Of a stretch of 64,000 bases of DNA, positions 10,718-26,384 are shown piece after piece (position 1 is the first letter of the stretch; each line of letters begins with the position of its first letter). Source of the stretch: Atrichornis clamosus (lineage: Eukaryota > Chordata > Aves > Passeriformes > Menuridae). The stretch lies in NCBI GenBank assembly GCA_013400975.1, contig WBMZ01014173.1, positions 1 to 64,000 of the forward strand. Reading direction: 5' to 3'. Under the pieces are notes generated by a model that saw only the letters and a program-made list of their open reading frames with translations, did not search any database and was not told where the DNA came from. Position numbers and translations under genes: made by a program.

Positions 10718-12339
10718 GTAGGTATAACTCTGATGTGCTTAATTTGTTCAAGCTGTGTTAATTAAATTTAATTTTTATAAGTGGGGTTTATATCTGCTTA
10801 TATATTTATACAAATATATATAACTCCAGAAAGTGTAGTTTTACTTGTGCTCACTCTTCCCTTTGCAGTGAGTGGTGGAAGTCACAAATTTTCATGCTCA
10901 GAATTGTTTTATATTACATGCAACTACTGAAAAATAATTAAAGAAACGTTAATTTAGTTACTTAAAAACTTAGGTCTCTGCTATGCTTTTATTACATTGG
11001 CGTTTATGACTTCAGCTTACGTAGACACTTCTGTTCTGTGATGATTCATCCAGTATCCTATTTTGCAAATACTATTAATGCCTCTTAATTCATTTCCAGT
11101 ATCAGTTAGAATTCCCTTATGGCTAATCACCATGTCTATTCTGTCTACTTTTTTTATGTCAGTATGTCTGTCTCAGTGGGACGTTCTGTAGGGTTGTTGT
11201 TGTTGTTATGTTACAGCCAGCTTAGGGCCATTCTAATTGAAGCTTCCATTTTTTTAACATATGGTATATAGGGAAGAAGAAATACATTTCTCTCACATTT
11301 ACCATTTCTTTTATTCTGAAGAAGTTTTTCACTACTATTGAAAAAAAGAAGCTTTATTTGTACAAGTTGTCTGATTATATGGCATATATTAATGGCCAAC
11401 CAGGCTTGCAATATTGTGGAGTAAATGAAGTCTTGTGATCACCATTCATTAGATATGTTTCTGCCAGAAACATTGATAAAGCAGATTTGTGTCTACCATT
11501 ATTTCTGCACCACTTCAGTCAGCTTACCTGGATTTTAGTACACAGATTTCGCAAAGCCCTTTCTCTGTCTTTTTTTTCTTATAGTATTAGCTTATTTTCA
11601 GAAAACTGGAAGTGTTTGAATCTTCTGCTGCTTTGGAGGTGTTACTACTTTTTTGTGTGGAGGTTGATTTTTTTTGTGTGTGGGGGAGGGAGGGAGTAGA
11701 GGTGTCTTTTGATTTTAATAAAATGAGAGGAGTTTGCTCTTTGTTGTAATTTTTCTGGTTCTGATTTGTTTGGTAAATAGTTTGCATCTCTCTCTTACTA
11801 ATAATACAAATCCCTTTAAACAATAATTAAGAAGCCTGCATCCATGTATTTTGAGCAAATTTTTACAGGAATTGAGTTGATAAAGTTTAAAATTGGCTGC
11901 TATTTGAGCTACTAATATGTTCTTCCTAGAAGTTAATGGAATGTTTAAAAATGCAGAAGTTAAGCATCTGAAAATTTCTGCTTACTCCAAAGCACAAACA
12001 CCCATAAAACTTGGATAGAAGACGGGTTAAAAAAGTAGGTTTTCTCTTTTGGTTTTCTGGTTCTTTGAAAAAACATACTTTAAATTGCCAGATTTGGCTT
12101 TGCCTCTTTGTAGTAAATGTGATAGTATCTGCAGGAGCGTTAGCAAGTTGCTAGTGACTTATATCGGTGGCTCACAACTTGGATCAGCCTGTGTAATTTT
12201 ATCACTCCATTTCAAATTGCAGTGATTCTTTATCGTGCCTGAACTTTCAGATTCTCTCTGAAATAGCAGTAGCATAGCTGCTTTTAGTACAGTGCATCAG
12301 AGTTAGCAAAACGCATTGTACAAATCCTAAAACACATTG

Positions 12340-12470
12340 TGTAACGAAAGCTGCTTGTGTACGCGACGTTACGTGGTTGTGAAGCGATTTGCAAAGGGTC
12401 TCTGAGCCCTGGTATTGGCCACGTGAGGGCACTGTAACACCGGGATTGCTGCCGCTTGGTGCTGGCCTGG
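12340..12470. promoter_or_regulatory. CpG-containing intronic islet with CRE-like and E-box motifs
   Basis: Within an AT-rich intron, this stretch holds clustered CpG dinucleotides (GTAACG, TACGCGACGTTACGTGG, GAAGCG, CCACGTGAGG, ACACCGGG, GCCGCTTGG). GACGTTACGTGG contains two ACGT cores like CREB/ATF half-sites, and CACGTG is a canonical E-box. This is a composition signal only; regulatory activity is a guess, and an old GC-rich repeat is the alternative. Confidence 0.25.
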
Positions 12471-13899
12471 AAACACTGAAAACTGCAGTTGTAGTTGAAT
12501 CCCCTGCTGTTGTGCTTAGGTACTCAGTGAAGAATCATATAAGGGGTTTTTTTTTTTAATTCCTGCCCCCACCTTCTTCAGTGTATAAAATGCAGAACAA
12601 CTGCAAGTTTCCTTACACGGAAAAGAGGAGGTAATAATGAGGTATATGTTAGGACCGGGGATTTGGGTCTCACTTTCACGTTTTATATCATTTGATATCA
12701 CCTTTTTTATCTTTTATAATTGAGGGGTATCTGGTTTTAGTTCCTTTAATCTCCTACTTATTAGTCACCTGCACAAGAGTTGGAAACAGTAGATGCAATA
12801 CATAAATATTTCAATCCTTGACCTATCTTAGGATAAACATATTTTTCCTAGAAAAGTTATCAGATCAGGATAAATAGAAGATAACTTTCTGCTAGACTCT
12901 TCCAGTGCTAATATCTGTTTTTCTGAGGAAGAATTTTTTAGAAAATGGGTTGAATAACAGCATCATAGTTTCATTTGTACTTGTCTTTACAGCTCCAGTT
13001 CAGTCTTTCTAGCTGCTTTGCTACTGTTCTGGCCAGAAGTATGTAAAACACATTATAACTACAGGATGTCAGCTAATCATGTTAATGCTGGAATTTTCTC
13101 TCATAAGTCACGTTTGTATCCAGAAATAGAATCTCTTTCTTTGGCAGGCGACTGTGGGGGCACACCAGCATGCTTTATTAATGTTCTCTTTCAACTGATG
13201 TACAGATAAAGTTCTCTTTAATGTCTTAATGCTAGACAATTTTGCAATGCAGACCAGGAATCCTTGAAACATCTTAAGACATTTTGGAAACAAACACTTA
13301 TGTACTCTTCAAAATGTTAATACAAACTTTGTCTGTGCGTGATTCAGTGAGTCCTTTGCTAAACATACAGTTCTCCCAACAGAAATACTTGTGTATGATT
13401 TCAGAGTCAGATTTGAATGCTTTCTTTACACTGTGACCTTGGATATTGAGTTAACTTCTCATTTTATGCTGTGCTGGATCAATCATGCTTGACCAAGAAT
13501 GTACCTAGCAGTAAAACTTTCTAGCTATGTCTAGATGGTTCAAAGTCAGTTTTCAACATCAGCATAGTTAAGTCACGAGCTATGAGGTTTCCCTGGCTGA
13601 ATATGACCATCTGCCTCAGGATAGCATGCCATTTTTTAGCCATGTTACTTGCAAAATTTTGGAAGCAATCAGAGGCGTTACAGGAGAAAAGTGAGAAAGA
13701 AAGGTAGTCCTAGAAAGTACTGCAGTCAACACAGTGGCTACTGTAGTAACCATTAACACAATGACCTGTCTTCCATATCTGGTTGTTGGTTTCACCTTAG
13801 CATTTTTTGAAAATAGTTCTTGAAATGGAAATTAATCTATATTTCACTGCGGATTCTTAAACAACTTTCTGCACTATGAATTTTAGCCCTTCCCTGAAT

Positions 13900-14370
13900 T
13901 TCGTAAAATCTGTTCCTGTCTGTCTCATTATCAAGGAGGCACTACCTGCAATTTTCATATTGCCAAGCAAACTGTCATTTCTGAGACAGAAAGGTTGTTG
14001 AGTACTTCAGCCTTCTCCTCGTCCTTCTTACCAGTTTTCCAGCATTGTTTGTTGCAGGGGTACCCCTTGACCTTTTCTGCTTAACATACCTGTAGAAGCC
14101 TTTCTTGTTATTCTTTGTGTCCCTTGCCAAGTTCAGGTTCAGCTTTGCCTTGGCCTTCCTCACCCCATCCCTACACAACGGAACTTTGTCCCTGTATCCA
14201 TCTCAGGTTACCTGTCCTTGTTTCCACTGCCTGTGCATTTGCTGCTTTCACTGTAATTTGACCAGCAGTTCTCTACTCAGCAATGCTGACCTCTTGCTTT
14301 CCTTGCCCAATTTCTTGCTCCTGGGGATTGCTGACTCCCACACTCTATGGAATACTTTCTTAAAGATCTG
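13900..14370 (-). mobile_element. CR1 LINE ORF2 fragment (endonuclease-RT linker), antisense
   Basis: On the minus strand, CRDGVRKAKAKLNLNLARDT followed by KNNKKGFYRYVKQKRSRGT, and farther on KAEVLNN, matches the linker between endonuclease and reverse transcriptase of avian CR1 ORF2 (typically RDQVRKAKA...LARDVKDNKKGF...KAEVLN). Other parts are in shifted frames with stops, so the copy is dead. Ends are approximate, and no 3' tail is attached here. Confidence 0.8.
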
Positions 14371-14512
14371 CCAGGTGTATGTAATACATACTAATAAATA
14401 TCTAGTAATATGTAAATAGCATGTTTAGATTACTAATAATATCTCAACAGATACTATCTTAAAATATAATAATGCATTTTTAATAATAATTCTTTTTTCT
14501 TTTACTTTTCAG

Positions 14513-14612
14513 GTAACTGGAGTTGTGGGCAGAGCAGAGCTTTTATCATCTATCTTTTTTCTAGCTGCTTTTTTGTCATATACAAAATCTAAAGGACCAG
14601 ATAATACCATAG
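14513..14612 (+). CDS. TMTC3: TMTC3 coding exon 3 (residues 137-169 plus one base)
   Basis: The 100-base exon begins [20 protein letters not shown] and ends PDNTI plus the first base of codon 170. [11 protein letters not shown] completes the conserved [16 protein letters not shown] motif; a hydrophobic helix follows at about 145-160. Acceptor TTTACTTTTCAG; donor G|GTAAAT at 14613. Phase 0 in, phase 1 out. Confidence 0.95.
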
Positions 14613-17087
<2,475 letters not shown>

Positions 17088-17260
17088 TACACCTTGCCAG
17101 CATTGTTGGACACAGCTGTACAGATTCTTCGAGGGAAGGGCAGTATTCCTTTCTCTATGCTCCAAACACTGTTGAAGCTCATAGTCCTAATGTTCAGTAC
17201 ACTGCTGCTTGTAGTTGTCAGAGTCCAGGTTATACAGTCTCAACTTCCAGTGTTCACAAG
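17088..17260 (+). CDS. TMTC3: TMTC3 coding exon 5 (residues 209-265 plus two bases)
   Basis: Begins [20 protein letters not shown] and ends SQLPVFT plus AG of Arg266. It has a cytosolic or luminal polar loop, then a strong hydrophobic helix (about 236-254, [18 protein letters not shown]). Donor ACAAG|GTAATA at 17261, phase 2. Several positions in 213-222 differ from my recollection of the human protein, but the length is the same. Confidence 0.94.
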
Positions 17261-18084
17261 GTAATAGGAAAGTGTTTCTTATTTACAGATGCTGATAAAT
17301 AAGACGTGACTTAATGAGGTCTGAATGAGATGGCCAAAAATACATGAACTTAAATATTACTAACTTATTTTAATATTGGCAATCAGTGTACAGTATTGCA
17401 TTTTTTGTGAAATTACTAAATGAGATATTTCAGCTACTGTTGACAAAAACGTCTAAAATATTGAGGTATCTGAGCAGGCAGCCATTTTTAAAAATACATG
17501 GTTAATAGTCCAGCTTAGTAATTCAGAAATTAAATGTCTTATTGCTGAAGTATTTTTTATTGTCTCTGTATATGAACCTTGTCTGAGTACTCCAAACCTT
17601 TTAAGTTTTTTCTCTTCTACATACTGAATATTTTTTGCATTTTAGGCATGTACTATGCAGAAAACATAGTTGTGTTCAAATAGACTACTTGAAGATTAGT
17701 GGATGTGAATGACATTAGAACTGAAAAACTAGTTTATCTTAAATTTGAGCAATGTAGAAATGCAGGAATTTAATACTGTGCCTGAAAAAATGAATCAAAC
17801 TATTGAAATTTTAAAAACATGAAAGAGGACCACTGAACTCAACTTTAGGTGTAAATCATTCTGTTTCTTCAAATTTAAATTGATTATATCCCAAAACAGT
17901 TTCATAAACATGGAGGAGGCTCTCTCCTTCTCTGCAATGAATCATTGTGCATGGTTCCACATCTGACAAATGCAGGAAGACCAGGATATTGTACATGTCT
18001 GTAATCAGTAGTTCTGCCACAAAGTGAATCAAGACCATATCTTTTTAAATTAAAAGCTTCTTTTTCTTTTTTCATTTTCTTTAG
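17261..18084 (+). other. TMTC3: TMTC3 intron 6
   Basis: Phase 2 GT-AG intron with a pyrimidine-rich acceptor (TTTTCATTTTCTTTAG). Antisense open frames across 17856-18138 look like chance. Nothing else is seen. Confidence 0.9.
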
Positions 18085-18337
18085 GTTTGATAACCCAGCT
18101 GCTGTTAGTCCATCCCCAGCAAGACAGCTGACTTTCAACTACCTCCTCCCTGTAAATGCTTGGCTTCTTCTCAACCCCTCAGAATTATGCTGTGACTGGA
18201 CAATGGGAACTATTCCTCTTGTGGAGTCTTTGTTAGATGTTAGAAATGTTGCCACCCTTACCTTCTTTTGCTTTCTGGGATCTTTGATGGTCTTCAGTCT
18301 CCGATATCCTGGAGATTCCTCCAAGACAGTATTGATG
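18085..18337 (+). CDS. TMTC3: TMTC3 coding exon 6 (residues 266-350): DUF1736 region
   Basis: Completes Arg266 and continues [20 protein letters not shown], then [34 protein letters not shown] and a hydrophobic helix (about 321-334) ending SKTVLM. This is the DUF1736 segment that defines TMTC proteins, between the first and second membrane-helix groups. The exon ends in phase 0 at ATG|GTATGA. An antisense open frame overlapping its 3' part is a shadow. Confidence 0.95.
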
Positions 18338-21300
18338 GTATGAATAATGCACTGTTTTTGTCCTTTTGTTGAGAGTAAGTGCCTCAGTTTGTATGGTCAC
18401 ACGTCTAATCTGCTGTGACCCAGAGAAATGTGCATCTCCTTTTGGGCTAGAATGAACACATAAGAAAAGAGGAAAATTGTCTATGGACAAAACCGCTAAA
18501 TTGCAGTTAAGAATGTCACTCTGTCAGAGATGAGAATAAATATCTACCTTGTAATGTATTTGCAAACTGTATTGCAGCCTTTCTCAGGTATTGAAAGCTG
18601 AACGGGCAAATGGGGGTTTTCAGTAGAATTTAAACGTATTTCAAGGACCAGAATGCATTTTCATCCTGCAAGCTGTCTACCTTATTTAAATGTCAGTAGC
18701 CATGCTGCGTATTTAGCAAGAGACTTGATTCTCTTTCTCATAGATATTAAAGAAAGGACGTATTTTTGCATTTAGGATTAAGTTTTCCTCTTCTGTTATT
18801 GTTGTTTTGTTTTTCTGCCGTAAGTCTTTATTATAATGAAAAATTAATTTTATCAAGCTGTAAGATCAGTTCCTGTTCATTCACTATTATAAATTATCTT
18901 AAAACTGAGATGGATTAACAGGAATGAATATTTTGGAGGAAATGGAAAGGAACAAAGGAACTGGTATTTTTAAAATAAATATTCATCAATTATTGATTCC
19001 ATTGCAAATCTTTGCAAGGTTAATGATAACTTGACATCATACTTTCTGTTAATTCAGTGGTGCAGTTGTGTACAACAAACCTGCATGCATTTATCTTAGT
19101 CTGCTTCAGAAATAATGTATTTTTTCAATATGTTAATCAGCCAGCAAAAGTTTGAGATGGGTGGGAATATTTATGCATAACTTAAGACTTAAGTAGTTCT
19201 TTGCTAAGCAGCTGACAAATTTTGATTCACTTCAAAAAGACTTAACGTTATAGTTCTGACTCATATGTTTTTTCTTGTCTTGTCACTGGAGCGAGGCAAT
19301 TTATTTCACTAGAAAATCTGTGAAAATGATATCTAGTATTACTGACGAAATCTCTTGTCCTGAATTTGGAAACTGTGTAAAAAGAGAAGAAATTTTAGAT
19401 AGCTTATTGACAGCATAAACGTGCAAAGTGACATACTCGGAAAATAAGTTTTACAGCACTTGAGATATGCCAAGGAGTGGTTTCATTTTCCTTTTCACAT
19501 AAGCTGAGGCATAAGTTTTTCTCCAGTGCGCTGTTAGCAGGAGAAATGTGTGTGGGGAGTGGTTAACTTTGTTTATAGGACAGCTCTTGAATTTTAAGGC
19601 TATTTATTTCCGTGCATTTCTGTTTATTCCTTACTCGGTAAAGCTCAGAAAAGAAAGGGTTAATGGGTTTGTCAGCTTATGTTGTTGTAAGTCAGCTGGT
19701 TTTTGCTTGGGGGTGGTATTTTTATGTGTTTTCATTATTCCAAGCAGATTTTTTTTATAGGAAGGATTTTCTGAGATCATTCACTCTAGCATGCGAGCCT
19801 CAGTGTCACTCAACACAGTATAATCCTGGTTTAATGCAAGCTGTTTTTCTTTAATCTATACCTGTGTTGTACATATGGCTTTCAGTATGATGCTGATCTT
19901 TTTTCAAACATAAAATCGAAGTGCCTGGAAGCTAATTTCTTAGGAGGTGGGAATGCAATATTTTATATTAAATATTATTTGTTATGTACTACAAGACGAA
20001 ACAACACAGTAGGCCAAAGCCTATTGCTGCATTCCAGTAAGGCATTAATGTCCCCATGTAGACTGGATAGTCTGCCAAGGGAGGGAGTAGGAGAGAACAG
20101 TTCCTTTCTGGTGGCTTTGCAATCTGAGAGAAATCATACTACCATCTTTAAAGTGAAGGCAGTGAATTTTTATTTAGTGGTAGAAATTCACACAGATTAT
20201 GGTGATGTAACAGACAACTGTGGTGAATTGCTGCTTTTAAAAAACTATTTTCCATACTTGGCGCTCAGTTCTGCCAATAGAAACCTGAGTTTGTGCTCGC
20301 CAAAATAAAGTTACTACCATGGCAGGTAGGAGTTCTATGGGCTATCCACATGGATGCCACATGGTATTAGCATAGCAGTGGTTTCATCAGAGTTGGTACA
20401 ATGGTGACCACACTGATGTTGCACACTCAAATGAATGTCACTCTAAATGACTGATAAAGGGCTTTGTAAAGAGCTTCTGCCACTACAAAACCCTAGCATG
20501 CTCTGGCTCTCCACTCACTCAGTGAGACCCTGAAGTGCTATGCTGAAGCCTGATCGAAGGGGAAACCTCAAGTTACTTTTGTTTATGAGATCAGAAAAGG
20601 TAGAACTTCAGACCTGCTGCAGAATTAAAGATGTTTGGACTTCGGGGGGAGGGGGAAAGAACTGCCCAAGAGGGATCCAAAATGCAAAAGAGAAAGGAAG
20701 TTGCAAGTATGCCTGAATATGTCTTTATTTGTTTGCTGATGTGCATATGGATTTGGTACTGTACTGCTTGAGGAACAGGACAAAAGAAAGGATTCCTTCT
20801 GCCACTTTCTCAAGTGCCAGTGGGCATTTCACAGTTCTTTCTAAGTGCAGTCTCACAGGATGAACTCATTACTGGAAGATGCAGAAGGTAAAGCACTCAC
20901 TGTCAGTCAGTTTTCTTCTGTTTGATACCAGTCATCTCCATGAAGAATAATCTGGTAAGTGGGTACATTGTATATCATTTTGTCTTATTTTAATTCTTAT
21001 CATAGATTCTGAAGTTTTCTTTTGAAAATAACAGAACTAGGAGAGGATGGAGCAGATAAATTGCCTTTTTTTACCAACTGATAATATTAAACTAAAAAAA
21101 AAAGTGGGTTTGTATATTATAAATCAGAACACCTACTTTGGCAAGTTGAATTCATGATGCTGCTTGAAGTAATCAGTTCTTACGTTAGTAAAAGACATGC
21201 TCTGGAAACAACATATGGGCAGTTAAATTCCCTTATATTTTCTGTTTACGCTATCCCTGTGACCTGTGAGATAACTTGTCTGTCATACTAAGTGACCTTT

Positions 21301-23979
21301 ATAAATAGGTTACACCATACATACTGAAAATGTTGAGTACTATGAATAGTACTGGTCTCGAATTGCTTTGGTGGCTTCTCAGTAGGTTGCAGAGTCAAGC
21401 TGTGTGATTGTGGCCTTGTTTATTCTTGGAATTTCTTGGGTATAGACATTCCGTTGTTGGCTAATGAAAATTGTTAAAAGCTTTTTCTTTCTTTTGATAT
21501 TTGCTAAGTGTACCAAGCAAAAGTGTTTTAGGTCCCTTCTGATAAGCCAGCACCCCATGCCGCTCAGCCACAAACTTTGGGGGCTTGTTGTGCAAATGTT
21601 AGGAGCAGACAGGTGTCCTTCGTCTACTTAGAGCAGGTTTTTGACACTTTTAAGCACCCTGCCATGGAGTTTTAAGACTTTTAAGTACCCTGCCAAGGAT
21701 AGACAAGACATCAGAACTTCTAAACATAATGATATTTAATTCTGTACTTTCTATGCTCATACCTGATGCAAGCTTTGAAGTGTTACCTTGTGAACTTTTG
21801 ACTGGTTACTCAGCAGTTCAGATACTCTTCCTAGCTTGTGGTCATACTTTAAAGTTTTGTCATGTGTTTCTTTTACTTCCTGTGTACTTTAATGGTTTCT
21901 GCCTTCTTTTTTTTTCAGGTGCTTTGACCAGGATATTTTTTGAATGGAGCTTCTGCATCTGCTGAAAGATTGTTTTAAAAAGATAGAATAAATGAACAGA
22001 AGATAACGTATTTTTCTGCACCAGGGTTTTGAGTCTCTTATTTGAGAAATTGCATTTGAATGACAGTGTACCAAGGAAAGTCAAAAGGATCTAAAGAGGA
22101 ATTCAGCAAGTCATTGTGTGACATTTCTCATTGTCCAGAGTAGAATGTCCAAAAAACCTTTTTATGGGATGCCTAGATCATAAGCTCTCAGTGGAGACCA
22201 AGCACTTACTCTGTTAGCTGCAGAGTCCTTTACACTCAAATCCACTGGAAAGAATTGGTTCTTGCTATACATACTGTGACTTCATGGGTCTGTGGGACTG
22301 ATGTCCTTACTATATTAAAAAAAAACAATCCTGCTTTTTCTGAGCAGTAATATAAAACAATAAGTGTTTTAAAATCTGCAGTGGTGACTTCTTCAAATCA
22401 CTTCATCATTTCATAAAACAATTTATTTAAGCCTATGTATAAGCCTTACATACATGGTAAAACTAAAATAGAGTTTATGCACATTGCAGTGAAAATATTT
22501 GCAACAGTACATTGTTTGCTAAAGTACACTTCAAGCGTGCTTTTCTGCACTTTCTTTTGTACGCACACGTGCGTGTGGCTCGTCAAAACAGAGTAAAATA
22601 TCCATCTCATAATCCACCTGCAGAAGTGTGAAAGCATTTGCTACAATTAAATTAAAAACTGATGCAGAGGATTGGCTTGAGGATAGCGTGATGAGTCCTG
22701 CATTTCAAAGTGGATTGCGAAAATCTGTAATAGAGATCTGTGTTGAGGGTTTGTTTTTTTTTTGCTCATTGATTGGTGTTCTGTAAGGAGCATGTAACAT
22801 AAAAACATATAGGAGTAAGGAGAGGGATGGGAAATGCTGTTAAATTAAATTTTGCACCTAAGTAATAAATATATTCTGTATATTGTGATTTAGACTCTTC
22901 TTTTTTTTTTTTAATGGAGCTTAATGAAGTGCTGTGGATCAGCAGCTGAACTGTGTTAACGATGCATGTACATATTCTTGGCCTCTTGAAATAAGAGATA
23001 AAATCTTACTTGAAGTTTTAAATCAGTGTTGCTTTTTTATATATGTAATCCTAGGTTGACTTTGGATTATTTAACTGTTTTAGCATGGAAGAGGCAGTTA
23101 AAGTTATGCTTAAATCTAGACAGCCAGTTGTACTTGCAGTTCTAGAAAGTTTTTCGTTCTTCAAAGAAACATTCCATTTCTGTAAGTTTGGTTTTGGGTT
23201 GAGTATTTTGTTGTTTTGGGGATTTTTTTGTAACTTGAAGGCCAGGTATTTGGAAATAATTATTCATGTCTTTTCTGGAACCACAGACTGGAAAGTTGCT
23301 ATTTAACAGTCACCCAGGACTTAAAGCAAATGGTCATGTCCACTTCCTTTGCAGCAGATGGATTTCTCTGCCTTTTAATAAACACGGGTTTTGATAAAAA
23401 GTCTGTCACTGACCTAAGAACTGCAATTACACGGCTCTTTAAGTTCATTGTTGTTTCAGATATATTAGGGTGGACTTATCACACTCTCTAATTACTGATG
23501 TTTATTCAGTAACTGATTCTGATTTTTGTAACTTCTTCAGATTTCTTACAGAAATGTAAAATGGACTCTATTGTACTGTTGTATGCATCAAATAGGCTAT
23601 GATACAAATTTTTTATTGCCATTAGAGATAATATCCAAGATTCTTACACTGGTTTTTGTATCTGTAACTCTTATTAAAAACATTGTTTTGAATTTAATCC
23701 TTCGATCCTACTGGTTTGTCCTCTTTTCTTTAGTATAGAAAAGCAAATAGACTTGCAAGCCCTTAGTAACGAATAGAATAATTTTCAGGTTACTGCTTGC
23801 CATACAGAGTGGTCTCAGTGTAAAACAGATCTTAATGCTTAAAAGAAGAAAACCTACCAGATACCTAATATATATGTCTGATTTTATGGGATTATTTTTG
23901 TGGTTTGTGACTTGTTTCTTGGGTGGAATTTGTCATTGCCTAATCTTGATTACTAATGTTATTTGTATTTCTTTTCTAG
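18338..23979 (+). other. TMTC3: TMTC3 intron 7 (largest internal intron)
   Basis: This 5.6-kb phase 0 GT-AG intron ends in TTTGTATTTCTTTTCTAG. It is mostly AT-rich with scattered random open frames. A 31-base imperfect tandem duplication lies at 21646-21700. I recognise no CR1 tail or exon-like ORF in it. Confidence 0.9.
21644..21700. repeat. 31-bp imperfect tandem duplication
   Basis: ACTTTTAAGCACCCTGCCAT at 21646 recurs as ACTTTTAAGTACCCTGCCAA at 21677, a period of 31 bases with few differences. It is a local duplication inside intron 7 with no visible function. Confidence 0.8.
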
Positions 23980-24128
23980 GCACTCTGCTTAATAGTGCTA
24001 CCATTCATTCCTGCATCAAACCTTTTTTTTCCGGTTGGATTTGTAGTAGCAGAACGAGTGTTGTATGTTCCTAGCATGGGATTCTGCATTTTAGTAGCAC
24101 ATGGATGGAAGAAATTATCAAATAGAAG
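23980..24128 (+). CDS. TMTC3: TMTC3 coding exon 7 (residues 351-399 plus two bases)
   Basis: Encodes [20 protein letters not shown], then [20 protein letters not shown] and [35 protein letters not shown] is the most conserved block of the TMTC membrane domain (AERxLYxPS at 374-382). It is followed by a helix at 383-392. Donor AGAAG|GTAAGG at 24129, phase 2. An open frame running through from 23835 is in a different frame and is a shadow. Confidence 0.96.
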
Positions 24129-26384
24129 GTAAGGTGGTGTTACCAGTCCAAAACCAGTTTAACTCATCTCTTACTTTCATAGACGATAACCAGATTTCCC
24201 ATTAGGGTATTTATCAGTATGAATTTATTACATTGTAGCTCTTTGTTCTGTTTCAAGTTCTTAATGACTACAGAGTAGTGAACAAGAAACTATTTCGTAG
24301 TCACATGAAGAAATGACAACAAGGAAGTTCTCAGGAGACCGGTGGTTTATCCTGACAGTATTATAAAATTTATTTGAAATATATATACATATATCAATAT
24401 ACACACATGTATACATAGACGTGTGTATACTGTATTTTTTATTTTACAGTCAGATCTATGTAAGTATATATATATACACACATAGAAAAACCCTCTGCAT
24501 GAACCAGACATTTTTAGAATGCAGTGTAACTTACATTACACATTGTTACAAAATAGACTTTACCTATGATCCTAGTAGTAGAACCCTTCTCTTTTCTGGT
24601 TATGTTTAAATCCTAAACATTTTAAAGGATTACACAAAAATTATTTCTTGACTGGATTTGATTTATACTCTATTCAAAATTGATTACTGACTGAAGTTTA
24701 TACAATGAATGTGTGTTAGCAAATTAAAATATGTCTTACTGATTAAATTTTCAGAAATGCCATGCTAGGAATGAATATCAGAGCCACTCAGCATTTGTTA
24801 AACTAAGAATTCTTTGATTAACAATTTCTCCTTTAAAACTGTGCTCTAAAAGCATATTTTGCACACACTTTTGTGTTTTCTGATGTCTTCTACACTGATC
24901 TGCACATACCTCCCACCGACCTGGATGCTTTACCCTTTTAACCCCAGTGGCATCCTAATGTTAGTTCAGACAAATGGAAAGGCAGCAATTTTCAGTCTGT
25001 GTTGTCTGCTATTGTTAGAGATGAGGCCTTACAGTAAAACTTATGCTAACTGGTGCTTCTGAAGCTGACAGCAGCTGGATAATGAGAAATTAGTGATACC
25101 TTGTGGGAGTGAGGAGAAAATATTCTCACAAATCACACTGTAAGGCAGTAAAAATAGAAGTGATGTGAAAGCAAGCAAGGAACCAGGAGAGGATGGCTAG
25201 GGAGAAAAATTAGGCACTCAGTGCATTTACTACAAAAATACTGAGAATCAGTACTCTAAAATGAGAACTAGAAGGCTCCTTGCTTTAGAAATGTGCAGAA
25301 AGAAAAAAACTTCCTTGTAAGCCTGATGGATGCCAGTGTGTATGCCAGTTCTCATGGATGACGTGGGGAGTGATCAATTTTAGAATTCCTCTCTTAAATT
25401 TTACAGTGCCACTTTTTAGTATTTTTAAAACGAAGCATGGTAGTCTAAGTCTGCATTTTGTATATCTTAAAAATGGAGGGGGAAAAATATCTTCCAGTTT
25501 TTAGCAAACCCCTGTGAAGTAGGTAGCAGAGTGAACAATTGGTCCATAAATCAAGTATAGGGAATAGCTGTTAATTGTGTCCGCTCAAGAATGAGATTTT
25601 TTTAAAAACAAAATAATATTAGTAATTATAAGAAGGCTACTGAGTGTTTGACTTTTTTCATAATTAAATTAGAATTCAGAAACCAGATTACCAAAATGTT
25701 AAAGCATATGTTTTATATCTGTCATGTTTATTTTTCTCCAGAAAAATAAACTGCACAAAATGAAGATTATTCCTGACAAGCTTGTCACAGAGAGTGATAT
25801 TTGCCCCAGTTTGCAGTTTTAAAAATAAAATGGCTGGAAAGACAATAAACCTTTCTCCTATTAAGATATTACAGTAGCACTAGAATTATATTTGCTTATG
25901 GAAGATTGAGTAGTCTCCACAGATCTCTCTATTAAGATGTGTTCTACAGTGTGGGAAAGATTGGCAATGTGTGCAGTAAAGAATATGTGTGGAATTATCT
26001 GATACGAAACAAAAGGATGAGGTGATACTTTAGCTGTTTTTTTCATTTTTTAGTATTTTGTATAGCGTGGAGAACCTCACTTTTTGACGGCATGTTTATT
26101 GACTTAAATTACAGATAAGTTTTCATTTTTGTATACATTCTATACAAATTCTGTTACATTCTGTTATGTGAATTGTGCTTTTTAAGTGAGTTGCATAGTC
26201 ATAAAAAAAAAATCAGTTAAAAAACAAACTTAATTTGAAATTGGACATTATTTCCTTTGAGACTCTGGAGTGTGCTAGTTGCAGTTGTGTCCTTTGCCTG
26301 TTAGCATGTAAGATACTTAATCTAATAAAAATTAGAATTGTTGGTGTGATTACAACAAATCTTTGTTTGTTTTTTTTTTAATAG
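24129..26384 (+). other. TMTC3: TMTC3 intron 8
   Basis: Phase 2 GT-AG intron. A TA/CA-rich microsatellite occupies about 24378-24486. Otherwise it is AT-rich with nothing recognisable. Confidence 0.9.
24378..24486. repeat. Interrupted (TA)n/(CA)n microsatellite
   Basis: Runs of ATATATACATATAT, ACACACATGTATAC and GTATATATATATACACACAT alternate across about 110 bases. It is an impure purine-pyrimidine alternating repeat, likely length-polymorphic. Confidence 0.8.

Larger units (their letters stand above)
10718..14512 (+). other. TMTC3: TMTC3 intron 3
   Basis: This 3.8-kb GT-AG intron ends with a long pyrimidine tract and CTTTTCAG. It contains an antisense CR1 ORF2 fragment (about 13900-14370) and a small CpG-containing islet (about 12340-12470) that stands out from the AT-rich surroundings. 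The remainder shows nothing recognisable. Confidence 0.9.

Noticed and set aside
23835..24074. 79-codon plus-strand open frame over a TMTC3 exon
   Set aside because: It overlaps coding exon 7 in a different frame from the TMTC3 reading, which has the conserved AERVLYVPS block.
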